A DNA stretch of 46,634 nt from Deinococcus roseus (GCF_014646895.1 NZ_BMOD01000031.1:1-46634); one strand, 5' to 3'; positions 17,244 through 25,937 are shown, counted from the first letter of the stretch. Notes: generated from the letters alone by a model not told the origin. A program made the numbers and translations.

Positions 17244-17476
17244 TCTGCCCTCGGCTTCCCTCCCCCTTAGGGGTTTCCTCTGACTCTTTTTCCAGAGGTT
17301 TACCCGTAAAATGGGAAGGGATTTTCACGGATTCCCCGCTGTTCATGGGGATCGGTGACTGCGGTCACTGCTTGCAGGGTGGAGGCGAACGGACAATTCA
17401 GGAAGACTGAAAGCCTGACTTCTTCCCCTGTGCTGATTTGCACACACATCAAGACGGCCCTGAATGGGAGTTGTCC

Positions 17477-20314
17477 ATGAAACGAATTCACCGTCCACCC
17501 CAGGCCCTGAAACAGGAGCTTCCCCGGGCCTTGCTGCTGGAGCGACTGGCCCGAGCGCAGGATCACAAACTGGTTGTGTTGCTGGCCCCCTCAGGGTACG
17601 GCAAGACAACTTTGCTGGCGCAGTTTGCCCGCACCAGTCCGCAAAAAGTTCTGTGGCTGTCTTTGCAGGAGGACGATGCAGACCCGGCCATGCTGCGGCA
17701 TTCCATGGCACTGGCCCTGTCTTCACTGGAACTGGGACTGGATCCTTCCTCGCCCTTGCGGCTTCTGGCCCAGGCCCTCAACACCATCCCGGACAACCTG
17801 CGCCTGATTCTGGATGGGGTGCAGCATCTGGGGGGCGAGGCTGGACGGGAGCTGGACAGTTTCATTGATGCCCTGAGCGAGGGACATCAGGTGCTCTTAA
17901 GCACTTACATGGATCCTCCCATCCGTCTGGCAAGGCACCTGGCCCAGGGAACGGCACTCCTGCTGGGTCCAGATCAGCTGTCTTTCACGCCTCAGGAAAC
18001 AGAATTGTATTTGCAGGCCAGGCATTATGCCGGGAATGCCCTGCATGCCCACCAGACTTTGCAGGGCTGGGCGGCAGGTCTGGCCCTGATTTCCAGTGAG
18101 GCTTCTCTGCATTACGCCCCGGAAGATTTGATTCTGGAAAGCCTGGACACCCTGCCCTCTGCTTTGCGAAAACACCTTCCCCAGGCGGCTGTGCTGGATG
18201 TGTGGAGTGAGGAGATGGCTGCTGCCACCGGAATTCCGCTGCCAGAAGGCTGGCTGGATGAGGTGCGCAAACTGGGCCTTCCGCTCACCCCACTGGGAGC
18301 AGGGCGTCACCTGCCCCACCACCTGATGACCCAGACGCTGGAACGGGAACTGAAGAAGAATCCTGAGCTGTACCGCACCTTGCACACCCGCGCGGCCCGC
18401 AAACACCAGGAGCAGGAGGAGAACCTGCGTGCCCTGCAACATTTCCTGAAAGCTGGAGAGCACAGGGAAGCGGTTCAACTGGCAGAGCGTCTGATCGAGG
18501 GGTACAGCCAGCGTGCAGAGTTGCTCCTGATCCGTCAGGTGCTGCAGGATTTTCCGCTGGAGGTGCTGTCCGACACCCTGAAGGCCCAGCTTGCCATTGC
18601 CTGGATTGAAACCGGGAATGGCAAAGCGGGTGCAGAGCTGCTGAGATCGGTGGAACACCTGCAGACCCCACAGGTGCTGTACCATCTGGGTCGCCTGTAC
18701 AGCAGGCAGGGACGCAGAGAAGACCATGTGCAGCAGCTTAAACACGCAGAGCACAGTTTGCATGCCTACCCCAGAGACATCCGGTTGCACTGGCTGAAAT
18801 CCCATGCCCTGATGAACCTCGGGGAAGTCCAGGAGGCCCTGCAATCGGCCCAGCAGGCGCACACCCTGGCCCTGTTTCAGCAGGCTCCTGTGGAGGTGGG
18901 GCTCAGCCTGTACATCATTGCCAACTGTCAGGAACAGCTTGCCTTGCTTTCTGAGGCCCAGCAGACCCTCCGGCAGGCTTTGCTGCACTTTGAAACCCTG
19001 AAGATGCCTGCCCGCACCATCACCATCCTCAACGATCTGGCGCACCTGCACCTGCGCAAACAGGAATACGAGGAGGCCCGAAAACTTCTGGAACGTGCCC
19101 TGCCCATTGCCCGGGTGGAGCGCAATTCCTTTCTGGCGGTGCTGCTGGAAACCCTGGGTGAGATCCATCTGGCCCTGCAGGACCTTTCAGGCGGCATGGA
19201 CCACTTGCAGGAGGCCTTGCAGCACAGCCAGGACACAGGTCAGACTTCTCTGGAGGTGCGCATCCGCCTGACCCTGGCCGAAAGCCTGTGCATTGCTGGA
19301 AGGCCCCGGGAGGCAGCGCAGCACCTTGCCTTCTGCACCCCTCCACCAGAGAAATTTTCGGACATGCACCGCTTTGTGGAGGGATTGCTCGCTTTTCAGC
19401 AGGGGGAATCCAGAGAGGCCCAGCGGCTTTTTGAAACCCTGATTGGGCAGGACACCGTGCATGCTTTGCGGGCAGAGAGCCATCTGGCAGAACTTGAGCG
19501 ACAGCAAGGCCAGCTGGATTCTGCTGCCCTGAATGCCCTCAAAAGACACTTGCAGAACCATCCAGAGCAGCACCAGCTCCGAAGAGACCACCATCTGGGT
19601 TTGCTGCTGCACAACAAAACCCTGGCTTTTGAAAGTTCGGCCCTGCAAAAACCGGTGCTGAAAATTTTCACGCTGGGCCGCCTGAAAGTGCTGACCGCTG
19701 CAGGTGACCTGCACCTGCCTTTCGCCAAGGCTGGAGAATTGCTGGTGTGGCTGGCCCTGCATGGCCGCGCCCACCGGGACCGCATTGTGGATGCCCTCTG
19801 GGAAGGCTCCAGAGAGGAAAAACACGTGGGGTACTTCAAGGTGGCCGTGCGCAAATTGCGGGCGGTGCTGATGGAGCACCATCCCAGCGTGCTGAACCCG
19901 CTGCCCTTTGAAAACGGACAGTATTCTCTCAGCCCTGAGCTGGATGTGCAACTGGACGCCTTGCACCTGGAACATGATCCTGATTTTGACCTTGCCGGGT
20001 ATCAGGGGGATTTCCTGCCTGCCTTTGACACGGAATGGATCCTGCAGCACCGCGATCACCTGCGGGAATGCATGGTGAGGTTGTGTCTGACCCGTGCCCG
20101 AAATGAAACCCACCTGACCAGGGCTTTGCAGGCCTACCAGAAAGCCCTGCAGCTCGATCCCCTGAGCCTGCCCATCCACCAGGAGATCATCCGGCTGTAC
20201 CACCGGGAAGGGGATGTGCAGCTCTCACAACGGGCCTACCAGCAGTACGCCCGCCTGATGCGAGAAGAGCTCGGAGACCATCCCGAGCCCTATGAGGTTC
20301 TGCTGTCTTCCTGA
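17477..20314 (+). CDS. large SARP/MalT-type transcriptional regulator (AAA-like ATPase, TPR, BTAD)
   Basis: The 945-aa protein starts MKRIHRPPQALKQELPRALL with GGGAG upstream. An N-terminal STAND/MalT-like NTPase has Walker A APSGYGKTT (about 37-45). A long helical repeat region with TPR character fills about 330-690. The C-terminal part, from about 728, is a winged-helix DNA-binding domain (KIFTLGRLKVLTAAGDLHLP...) followed by a bacterial transcriptional activator domain (QAYQKALQLDPLSLPIHQEI...). This is the layout of SARP-type activators of secondary-metabolite clusters. It is divergent from the peptide operon across a 759-bp gap, so direct activation of that operon is the simplest reading. 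The signal sensed is unknown; ATP and a protein or peptide ligand are typical for the class. Confidence 0.9.
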   Translation: MKRIHRPPQALKQELPRALLLERLARAQDHKLVVLLAPSGYGKTTLLAQFARTSPQKVLWLSLQEDDADPAMLRHSMALALSSLELGLDPSSPLRLLAQALNTIPDNLRLILDGVQHLGGEAGRELDSFIDALSEGHQVLLSTYMDPPIRLARHLAQGTALLLGPDQLSFTPQETELYLQARHYAGNALHAHQTLQGWAAGLALISSEASLHYAPEDLILESLDTLPSALRKHLPQAAVLDVWSEEMAAATGIPLPEGWLDEVRKLGLPLTPLGAGRHLPHHLMTQTLERELKKNPELYRTLHTRAARKHQEQEENLRALQHFLKAGEHREAVQLAERLIEGYSQRAELLLIRQVLQDFPLEVLSDTLKAQLAIAWIETGNGKAGAELLRSVEHLQTPQVLYHLGRLYSRQGRREDHVQQLKHAEHSLHAYPRDIRLHWLKSHALMNLGEVQEALQSAQQAHTLALFQQAPVEVGLSLYIIANCQEQLALLSEAQQTLRQALLHFETLKMPARTITILNDLAHLHLRKQEYEEARKLLERALPIARVERNSFLAVLLETLGEIHLALQDLSGGMDHLQEALQHSQDTGQTSLEVRIRLTLAESLCIAGRPREAAQHLAFCTPPPEKFSDMHRFVEGLLAFQQGESREAQRLFETLIGQDTVHALRAESHLAELERQQGQLDSAALNALKRHLQNHPEQHQLRRDHHLGLLLHNKTLAFESSALQKPVLKIFTLGRLKVLTAAGDLHLPFAKAGELLVWLALHGRAHRDRIVDALWEGSREEKHVGYFKVAVRKLRAVLMEHHPSVLNPLPFENGQYSLSPELDVQLDALHLEHDPDFDLAGYQGDFLPAFDTEWILQHRDHLRECMVRLCLTRARNETHLTRALQAYQKALQLDPLSLPIHQEIIRLYHREGDVQLSQRAYQQYARLMREELGDHPEPYEVLLSS

Positions 20315-20321
20315 TTTAGAG

Positions 20322-20455
20322 TTGTCAGTTCACAGTTTTTAGTTCACAGTTTTCAGTGAGAGCAAAAATTGCCACCAGGATGCAAATGAAGCTTGATTCA
20401 AGTTGCCCTCAGAATTTTTTGCTGTGGACTGTTCACTGTAAACTGTTGTCTTCTT
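20322..20455. repeat. AGTTCACAG / CACTGTAAACTG intergenic repeat, second copy
   Basis: It contains CAGTTCACAGTTTTT, AGTTCACAGTTTTCAGTG and, at the far end, GTTCACTGTAAACTG, the same word set as the element between grpE and dnaJ (3558-3651). It lies just after the regulator stop codon and before the convergent 101-aa gene, and may act as a terminator for both. Confidence 0.6.
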
Positions 20456-20462
20456 CAACGAC

Positions 20463-20768
20463 TCATTCTTGCTGTTGATCGAATGAATCCATCCCCCTGG
20501 AATTTTGCGGTTCCAGCCAGTTCTGTACGGCTTCTTTCAGAGCGTGCAGCAGGGTCACATCAATGGAGGGCAGGTGGTCTTCCAGCACCTCCAGGCGGTG
20601 CAGACTGCTCTGGACACACCAGAGGTCCCGGCACCCTTCCAGCAGTTCCAGCTCGATGAGAAGTTGCTGCTGGACGAAGGGGTCCACCTGTTCACCATTC
20701 CAGTAAACTGCACGGCGGCGCAACACGTCCATGATGGGGGTTGCAGTGGAGAGATTGAAGCCTGTCAT
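20463..20768 (-). CDS. hypothetical 101-aa protein downstream of a small secreted peptide
   Basis: Starts MTGFNLSTATPIMDVLRRRA with GAGG at -10. It is a soluble, acidic, helical protein rich in Leu and Gln (QQQLLIELELLEGCRDLW). The longer frame extending upstream runs through the secreted-peptide gene out of frame and is rejected. The gene begins 7 bases after the stop of the 53-aa secreted peptide gene, so the two are probably one operon. I do not recognise a family. A cytoplasmic partner, for example an immunity protein for the peptide, is a guess based on position. Confidence 0.6.
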   Translation of the reverse strand: MTGFNLSTATPIMDVLRRRAVYWNGEQVDPFVQQQLLIELELLEGCRDLWCVQSSLHRLEVLEDHLPSIDVTLLHALKEAVQNWLEPQNSRGMDSFDQQQE

Positions 20769-20775
20769 GTCATCC

Positions 20776-20937
20776 TCAAATTTTGGGCAGGGGTGGGAGG
20801 GTGATGGTTCCTCCGGTCCCACAGGGAGAAATGATGATGGTGATGCCAGCACTGGTGGAAGTGAAATCAGGAGTGGTTTCGGCGTGGGCCACAGCAGCAA
20901 ACAGCACAATCACAAAAGCCAGTACGTGTTTTTTCAT
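20776..20937 (-). CDS. small secreted peptide (53 aa)
   Basis: Starts MKKHVLAFVIVLFAAVAHA, a textbook signal peptide with AHA as the cleavage site, preceded by GGAGGGAACCAACC. The mature part would be about 34 residues: ETTPDFTSTSAGITIIISPC..., then GTGGTITLPPLPKI. One cysteine and a Pro-rich end are present. It is too short for routine gene calling. The strong ribosome site and signal peptide make it credible. It lies next to the large regulator of the peptide locus but is transcribed towards it. Possible roles: pheromone, secreted effector or envelope peptide; no family recognised. Confidence 0.7.
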   Translation of the reverse strand: MKKHVLAFVIVLFAAVAHAETTPDFTSTSAGITIIISPCGTGGTITLPPLPKI

Positions 20938-21020
20938 GGTTGGTTCCCTCCTGCTTGAATTGAAATCAGGTTAGAGGGAAGCCAGAGAAAAAACGGGGAA
21001 AAAGAATGCAGTCTGAAAGT

Positions 21021-22196
21021 TTAACCGCCCTGCTTTGCCCCACCTGCCAGCACGATGTTCTGACTGGCCGCCCATTCGGAGATGGGTCTGCGCTGGATCG
21101 CCACTGCCATCAGGTCCGGGAACTGGTCCGGGGTGCAGGCAAAACTGGGGATGTCAAAGGCAGCGAAAGCCTCTGCCACACGGTGGTCAAAGGAAGGTTG
21201 ACCGTCGTCGTTGAGGGCCAGCAAGGCCACCACCTGCACCCCGGAGGCTTTCAGGTGCCCTGCACGCCGGATCATGGCTTTCTGGTCTCCCCCTTCGTAC
21301 AGGTCGCTGATCAGGATGAAAATGGTTTCCTCCGGGCGCTCGATCAGGGTTTCGCAGTAGGCCATGGCCCGGTTGATGTCGGTGCCTCCACCCAGTTGAA
21401 TCCCGAACAGCACTTCCACCGGGTCAGAAAGCTGGTCGGAGAGGTCCACAATTTCGGTGTCAAAGACCACCATTCTGGTGCTCACCGCCTTGATGGAGGC
21501 CAGCACCGCTCCAAAGATGCTGGAGTACACCACGGAGGTGCCCATGCTGCCAGACTGGTCGATGCACAGCACAATGTCCCTGAGGGCAGATTTCTTGCGG
21601 CCATACCCAATCCTGCGCTCTGGGATGATGCTTCTGTACTCCTGCTGGTAGTGCTTGAGGTTGGCCCGGATGGTGCGGTTCCAGTCCATCTCGTTGTGGC
21701 GGGGTCGGTTGTTGCGGATGGCCTTGTTGAGGCTTCCGGTCACGGCTTCACGCATGGGTTCTGCGAGTTTGCGTTCCAGATCTTCCACCACTTTGCGCAC
21801 CACCAGACGGGCGGTGTCCTTGACCTTGTTGGGCATCACCGATTGCAGACCGATCAAAGTGGCGGCCAGGTGCACGTTGGGCTCCACGTTTTCCATGAAT
21901 TCGGGTTCCAGCAGCATGCGTTCCATGCCCAGGCGCTCGAAGGCGTCTTTCTGCATGACTTTCACCACACTGCTGGGAAAGAATTTGCGGATGTCTCCCA
22001 GCCAGGCTGCAGCTTTGGGGGCACTGGAACCCAGGCCTCCCGAGCGGTCTGAATCGTAGAGGGCTTCTAAAGCCCGGTCCATGCGCAGGGCTTCACCTTG
22101 CAGCTTGCATCCGGTGCCGTCCTGCTGGCCCCCCAGGATGAGCCTCCAGCGTTCCAGACGGCTTGAATTGTTTTCAGTTGAATGGTTTGTGGTCAT
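21021..22196 (-). CDS. VWA domain protein of the MoxR/SWIM/DUF5682 system
   Basis: The 391-aa protein starts MTTNHSTENNSSRLERWRLI behind AAAGGA. The N-terminal helical domain (1-200) leads to a von Willebrand A domain with an intact MIDAS motif DQSGSM (Asp213, Ser215, Ser217) and a later GGGTDIN (about 272-278). It is cytoplasmic, with no membrane helix or signal. Proteins of this kind are regularly encoded next to MoxR ATPases, DUF5682, DUF5691 and SWIM proteins. Here that set lies at 27930-35582 on the same strand, but the VWA gene is separated from it by 5.3 kb holding an ABC operon and ung. It is expected to work with the MoxR ATPase as a metal-dependent chaperone or insertase adaptor; the target is unknown. 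Confidence 0.85.
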   Translation of the reverse strand: MTTNHSTENNSSRLERWRLILGGQQDGTGCKLQGEALRMDRALEALYDSDRSGGLGSSAPKAAAWLGDIRKFFPSSVVKVMQKDAFERLGMERMLLEPEFMENVEPNVHLAATLIGLQSVMPNKVKDTARLVVRKVVEDLERKLAEPMREAVTGSLNKAIRNNRPRHNEMDWNRTIRANLKHYQQEYRSIIPERRIGYGRKKSALRDIVLCIDQSGSMGTSVVYSSIFGAVLASIKAVSTRMVVFDTEIVDLSDQLSDPVEVLFGIQLGGGTDINRAMAYCETLIERPEETIFILISDLYEGGDQKAMIRRAGHLKASGVQVVALLALNDDGQPSFDHRVAEAFAAFDIPSFACTPDQFPDLMAVAIQRRPISEWAASQNIVLAGGAKQGG

Positions 22197-22383
22197 GGGT
22201 ATCCTTTCAGAGATTTTACCATATCAAGAAAATGAAGGCATGTATTTTGTTTATAGCATATTTTTTGCAGCAAGTTCATTTTGTGGATGGGGTGAGATTG
22301 GGATGTGCGGCCCGGCTGGTTTAATGGCTTCCATCAGAGGAGCAATTCCCTGAAATGCACAACCCATATGAAAGGAGATTCGT

Positions 22384-22443
22384 ATGCCCCTGGTGATCCT
22401 GCTTGTCGCATGCCTGCTGTTCTGCAGCACCCCCGCACGCTAA
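22384..22443 (+). CDS. 19-aa hydrophobic leader or mini-protein upstream of an ABC operon
   Basis: MPLVILLVACLLFCSTPAR, with AAAGGAG six bases before the ATG: a strong ribosome site for so short a frame. The peptide is a single hydrophobic segment with two cysteines. A perfect hairpin follows 7 bases after its stop, and the ABC operon starts 58 bases after the stop. It could be a regulatory leader peptide, a small membrane subunit, or a coincidence of good initiation signals. Confidence 0.5.
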   Translation: MPLVILLVACLLFCSTPAR

Positions 22444-22450
22444 GATTCAT

Positions 22451-22480
22451 GGGCAGGTTTTCTGTGTCACAAACCTGCCC
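22451..22480 (+). promoter_or_regulatory. perfect 10-bp hairpin before the ABC operon
   Basis: GGGCAGGTTT (22451-22460), loop TCTGTGTCAC, AAACCTGCCC (22471-22480). No U-run follows on the plus strand, so it is not a standard terminator for the operon. It lies between the 19-aa frame and the first ATPase gene (start 22502). It may be an attenuation element, an RNA-stability stem or a repressor operator. Confidence 0.5.
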
Positions 22481-22501
22481 ACCCCTCTGACAGGAGTCAC
22501 C

Positions 22502-23269
22502 ATGCTGGAATTCCAGAACCTTTCATTCGCTTTTGAAAAGCAAACCATTTTTCGAGACCTGAACCTGACTTTGCCCCGGCAAAATTATGCGCTGATCGGC
22601 AAAAATGGCAGCGGGAAATCCACCTTTGTCAAATTGCTGCTGGGAGAACTGCATCCCAGACAGGGACAGATCCTTTTTGAAGGCAAACCCCTCTCTGCGT
22701 CCTGCATCTCTTACATTCCTGAAACCCTCAGTTACGGGCTGGATCTGCGGGTCCGTGACTTTCTAAAGTACATGGCAGGCATTCGGGGACTGGAGCTCAA
22801 ACTGATGCACCAGATCGCTGAACACCTGGACTTCGATGCCTTTGGCAGCACCCTGCAGGATCTGTCTTATGGGATGCTGCAGAAACTCAACTGGGTGCAG
22901 GGTCTGGCCAAAAAACAGGCCCGCATCTTCATTCTGGATGAGGCCACCGTGGGTCTGGACGATGGTGCCCGCAACAGGGTGCTGGAATACTTCAAAACCC
23001 ATCACCGAAACCAATGCTCTTTCATGATCTCCCACCGTCTGGACGACCTGCTCTCCACCAGCACGGCATACCTGGCCATCAAAAACCACAGCCTGTGTCC
23101 CATCGATGTGCTGGATTACGTGGATGTGCATTTCAAAACGCAGGTGGGAAACCAGATCGTCACCACCACCCGTCCTTTCCAGGAACGCGGCGAAATGGAC
23201 CTTGCGGGGCTGCTGGGCATGGAAAACAGCATCAACCATGACCGCCTGTACGGAGAAACCCATGCTTAA
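22502..23269 (+). CDS. ABC transporter ATP-binding protein A
   Basis: A 255-aa ATPase starting MLEFQNLSFAFEKQTIFRD with AGGAG upstream. Walker A GKNGSGKST (about 37-45). The signature region is LSYGMLQKLN (about 122-131), degenerate compared with LSGGQ. Walker B IFILDEATVGLDD and switch His in ISHRL are present. It forms an operon with a 217-aa membrane protein (8-base overlap), a second ATPase and a large permease. Two ATPases with two unlike membrane proteins suggest either two exporters or one heteromeric system. Substrate unknown. Confidence 0.9.
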   Translation: MLEFQNLSFAFEKQTIFRDLNLTLPRQNYALIGKNGSGKSTFVKLLLGELHPRQGQILFEGKPLSASCISYIPETLSYGLDLRVRDFLKYMAGIRGLELKLMHQIAEHLDFDAFGSTLQDLSYGMLQKLNWVQGLAKKQARIFILDEATVGLDDGARNRVLEYFKTHHRNQCSFMISHRLDDLLSTSTAYLAIKNHSLCPIDVLDYVDVHFKTQVGNQIVTTTRPFQERGEMDLAGLLGMENSINHDRLYGETHA

Positions 23270-23915
23270 AATCCTGACCCTGGTGCGCCTGATGCTGCAC
23301 GAGTATTACCTGCGCACCTTCTGTGTGCTGGAATTGCTGGTTGCGTTTCTGGCCTTCACCTTCAGCGATCCTGCGCAGGACCTGAACCTCTTTCAGGCCC
23401 AGTTGACCCTGATGTTCAGCCTCACCGGTGTGCTGCTGGCTTCCCGGCTCAGCAGCCGGTTCAAAGGCAGCATCCCCCGGATTTTGCGGGCAGAACTGGG
23501 CACCCCGGCCATTTCACTGGCCCAGAACCTTGCGGTCACCCTGCTGACCACCACGCTTTACCTGCCCATGGTCCTGAGGTACAGCTTGCAAAGCCACACC
23601 TTTCCTGCAAGCCTTCCACTGCTGGTTCTGACGGCTTTTTTGTGCACCAACCTGTATTCCCTGCTGCTCTACCGCAGCCACCTCAGCCTGAACAGGGGAG
23701 CCAGAACCATCAACTCCACTTTTGGTCTCTCTGTCCTGCTGATCCTGGGATCTTACTTTCTGGGAGGACAGTCGGTGGCAGGCCAACTCCTGCCTTTTTA
23801 CCCTGGCGATGTGACCCAGCTGGTCGTCGCCATCCCCAAAACCCTGTTGTATTCAGCCCTTGTGCTGTGGGGTGTCCAGTGGACCATCCGCAGAAAAAAC
23901 ATCCTGCTGGATTGA
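23262..23915 (+). CDS. membrane protein, permease partner of ATPase A
   Basis: A 217-aa protein starting MLKILTLVRLMLHEYYLRTF; the ATG lies inside the end of the ATPase gene, and the longer upstream frame is an overlap artefact. About six hydrophobic segments: roughly 17-35, 45-65, 85-105, 113-133, 148-168 and 188-208. It has no recognisable family motif beyond the ABC-2 permease topology. Coupling to ATPase A suggests that they form one transporter. It is followed after 9 bases by the second ATPase gene. Confidence 0.8.
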   Translation: MLKILTLVRLMLHEYYLRTFCVLELLVAFLAFTFSDPAQDLNLFQAQLTLMFSLTGVLLASRLSSRFKGSIPRILRAELGTPAISLAQNLAVTLLTTTLYLPMVLRYSLQSHTFPASLPLLVLTAFLCTNLYSLLLYRSHLSLNRGARTINSTFGLSVLLILGSYFLGGQSVAGQLLPFYPGDVTQLVVAIPKTLLYSALVLWGVQWTIRRKNILLD

Positions 23916-23924
23916 GGAGAAACC

Positions 23925-24677
23925 ATGCTGAACATTCAAAACCTGACCCACCGTTATGGAAACCACACCGTTTTCGAGAACCTGAACCTGACCATTCCCC
24001 CGGGAGGCATTTACGGATTGCTGGGCAACAACGGGGCAGGAAAAACCACGTTGCTGCGCATGATCTGCACCACCCTGCAACCCCAGCAGGGAGGCATCAC
24101 CTTCCGGGGAGACTCCATTTTTCAGCAACCCGTCCTGCACCGAAACCGCATTGGGGTGGTCAATGGTGGCATGAACCTGTATGACCAGAGCAGCGCAAAA
24201 GCCTTCCTGCATTTCTTCGGGCACCTGCATGGCCTGAAGAGGCAGCAGATCGACCGCCGCATCGATGAACTCGACGAGGTGCTGCACTTCCGGGACTTCC
24301 TGCTGCAACCCGCAGAACAGCTTTCTACAGGAATGCGCCAGAAAATCATCATTGCGCGGGCCATCCTGCACGAACCCGAAGTGCTCATTCTGGACGAGGC
24401 CAGCAGCGGCCTGGACATCCTGACCCGCAAAACCCTCTTTGATTTTGTGGCCTACTACCGTTCTGCAAAACGCACCATCCTGTACTCCACCCACATCATG
24501 GAAGAAATCGAGCGCCTGTGCGACACCATCTGCATTCTGGACCAGGGACAGGTGGTCAGTGAAACCACCCGCAACCGGTTGCTGCTGAAAGGCCAGTCCA
24601 TGGAGGAACACTACTTTGAGAGCATCCAGATGCCTTCGCAGGCCCTGCGCCTCTCCCGGACAGGAGCCTCAGCATGA
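23925..24677 (+). CDS. ABC transporter ATP-binding protein B (NatA-like)
   Basis: A 250-aa ATPase starting MLNIQNLTHRYGNHTVFENL behind GAGGAG. Walker A GNNGAGKTT (about 34-42), signature LSTGMRQKII (about 134-143), Walker B VLILDEASSGLD, switch His in YSTHIMEE. The sequence, including STGM and SSGLD, is like that of NatA-type ATPases that pair with large NatB-type permeases, and such a permease follows with an ATGA overlap. Sodium extrusion is the known role of NatAB, but many relatives export drugs or peptides, so the substrate is open. Confidence 0.9.
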   Translation: MLNIQNLTHRYGNHTVFENLNLTIPPGGIYGLLGNNGAGKTTLLRMICTTLQPQQGGITFRGDSIFQQPVLHRNRIGVVNGGMNLYDQSSAKAFLHFFGHLHGLKRQQIDRRIDELDEVLHFRDFLLQPAEQLSTGMRQKIIIARAILHEPEVLILDEASSGLDILTRKTLFDFVAYYRSAKRTILYSTHIMEEIERLCDTICILDQGQVVSETTRNRLLLKGQSMEEHYFESIQMPSQALRLSRTGASA

Positions 24678-25921
24678 ACCCCCGCATGAACCTCTCCCCG
24701 TTGCTGCACATTGCCAGAAGGGAAATTCTGGCTTTCATTCTGGACCGCAAAGCCTTTTATGCCAGTGTGCTGGTGCCCCTGCTGATCATTCCGGTGCTGA
24801 TGCTGGGTCTGCCTGTGCTGTACGGGAATTTCATTGGCAAGACCAGCACCGAGAAACAGCAGGTGGCCGTGCAACACCTGGAACACCTGACTCCAGAACA
24901 GAGGGACTTCCTGGAAACTGGAAGCGGCACAGGCAGCACGTTCCAGCTGGTGCCCCTGGCAAAAATCAATCCTGAGAGCCTGAAAAAACATCCTGTGGTC
25001 CTGGACATCAGCAAGCCTCTGGGGCAGCCTGAGGCCAGAATGCAGCTGTACTTCAACAGCACCAACCAGAAAAGTGCCCTGATTGGCAGCAACCTGAAAC
25101 AGGCCCTGGAAAACCTCAAGGTGCGTCTGATTTACGAGAAAGTGGACAAACAGCTCAGGCCCCTTGAAGGACCCACGGCTTTCCAGCTGGCCTATCAGGA
25201 CACGGCCAGCAAACAGGAAAGGCAGAACGGGATGCTGTTCTTCCTGATCCCCATATTCCTGATCCAGTTCATCATCATCGGAGGCCAGGCTGCGGCCATT
25301 GACACCCTGGCAGGAGAACGGGAAAAAGGCACCTTTGAAAACCTGCTGGCCGCCCCTGTTCCCATCCAGATGGTCTTGCAGGCCAAACTGCTCACAGTCA
25401 TTGTCATCAGCCTGATCAGCAGTGCCTGCGTGTTTCTGGGGCTTTCCCTCTCCAGAATCCTCACCCTGACGGTGCTGCCAGAAATCCTGCACCACCTGAA
25501 AGGCGTGAGCAGCAGTTACACCCAGCTTTTCGGACAGGGCATTCAGCTGGACCTGATGGGTTACCTGCTGGTCGCACTGGTGCTGTTCAGTTTTGCCCTG
25601 ATCAGCAGTGCAGTGCAGTACCACATCTCCATGACCTCCAGAAGCGTCAAGGAAGCCCAGAGCAGGGTGGCCCCCATCGGGATTGTGATTGCCACCTCGG
25701 CCCTCATCATCCAGTTCTCCGATTACTTTCAGAGCCACAATGCCCTGTATTTTGCCCCGGTGATCAACAACATGCTCCTGATCATCGACATCCTGAAAAA
25801 CCAGGCCAGCACCCTGCATCTGGGGTCTGTGCTGCTGACCAATGTGCTGGTTTTCATGGTGCTTTATCGGCTGTCCATGCGGTTCTTTGCAAAAAACCAG
25901 ATGGCTTTTCGCAACCGCTGA
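24674..25921 (+). CDS. ABC-2 type permease, NatB-like
   Basis: A 415-aa membrane protein starting MNPRMNLSPLLHIARREILA. The first helix is at about 31-51. A soluble loop of about 140 residues follows (55-195), facing outside by the topology usual for the family. Five or more helices follow from about 192 to 400. The cytosolic GEREKGTFENLLAAPV motif (about 214-229) is the hallmark of NatB/ABC-2 permeases. It is the last gene of the four-gene operon and ends 17 bases before a bidirectional terminator. Confidence 0.9.
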   Translation: MNPRMNLSPLLHIARREILAFILDRKAFYASVLVPLLIIPVLMLGLPVLYGNFIGKTSTEKQQVAVQHLEHLTPEQRDFLETGSGTGSTFQLVPLAKINPESLKKHPVVLDISKPLGQPEARMQLYFNSTNQKSALIGSNLKQALENLKVRLIYEKVDKQLRPLEGPTAFQLAYQDTASKQERQNGMLFFLIPIFLIQFIIIGGQAAAIDTLAGEREKGTFENLLAAPVPIQMVLQAKLLTVIVISLISSACVFLGLSLSRILTLTVLPEILHHLKGVSSSYTQLFGQGIQLDLMGYLLVALVLFSFALISSAVQYHISMTSRSVKEAQSRVAPIGIVIATSALIIQFSDYFQSHNALYFAPVINNMLLIIDILKNQASTLHLGSVLLTNVLVFMVLYRLSMRFFAKNQMAFRNR

Positions 25922-25937
25922 TGTCTAATGACCAGAA

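Larger units (their letters stand above)
16718..17476. other. long intergenic region between the peptide operon and the divergent regulator
   Basis: No convincing gene in 759 bases; the reading frames lack ribosome sites and cross the repeats. It should hold the promoters of both divergent transcripts. Contents: 11-base direct repeats at 16840-16883, a partial GGGCGAGGCATGCCT palindrome at 16965-16979, a full GTAG-type palindrome at 17118-17141, a dispersed repeat at 17194-17243, and a small palindrome GTGAC-N4-GTCAC at 17355-17368. No clear -35/-10 pair could be fixed for either direction. Confidence 0.7.

Noticed and set aside
24674..25921. Assigning the ABC operon as a sodium exporter NatAB
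   Set aside because: The family resemblance is real, but close relatives move many substrates and the extra ATPase-permease pair is not part of NatAB; the substrate was left open.
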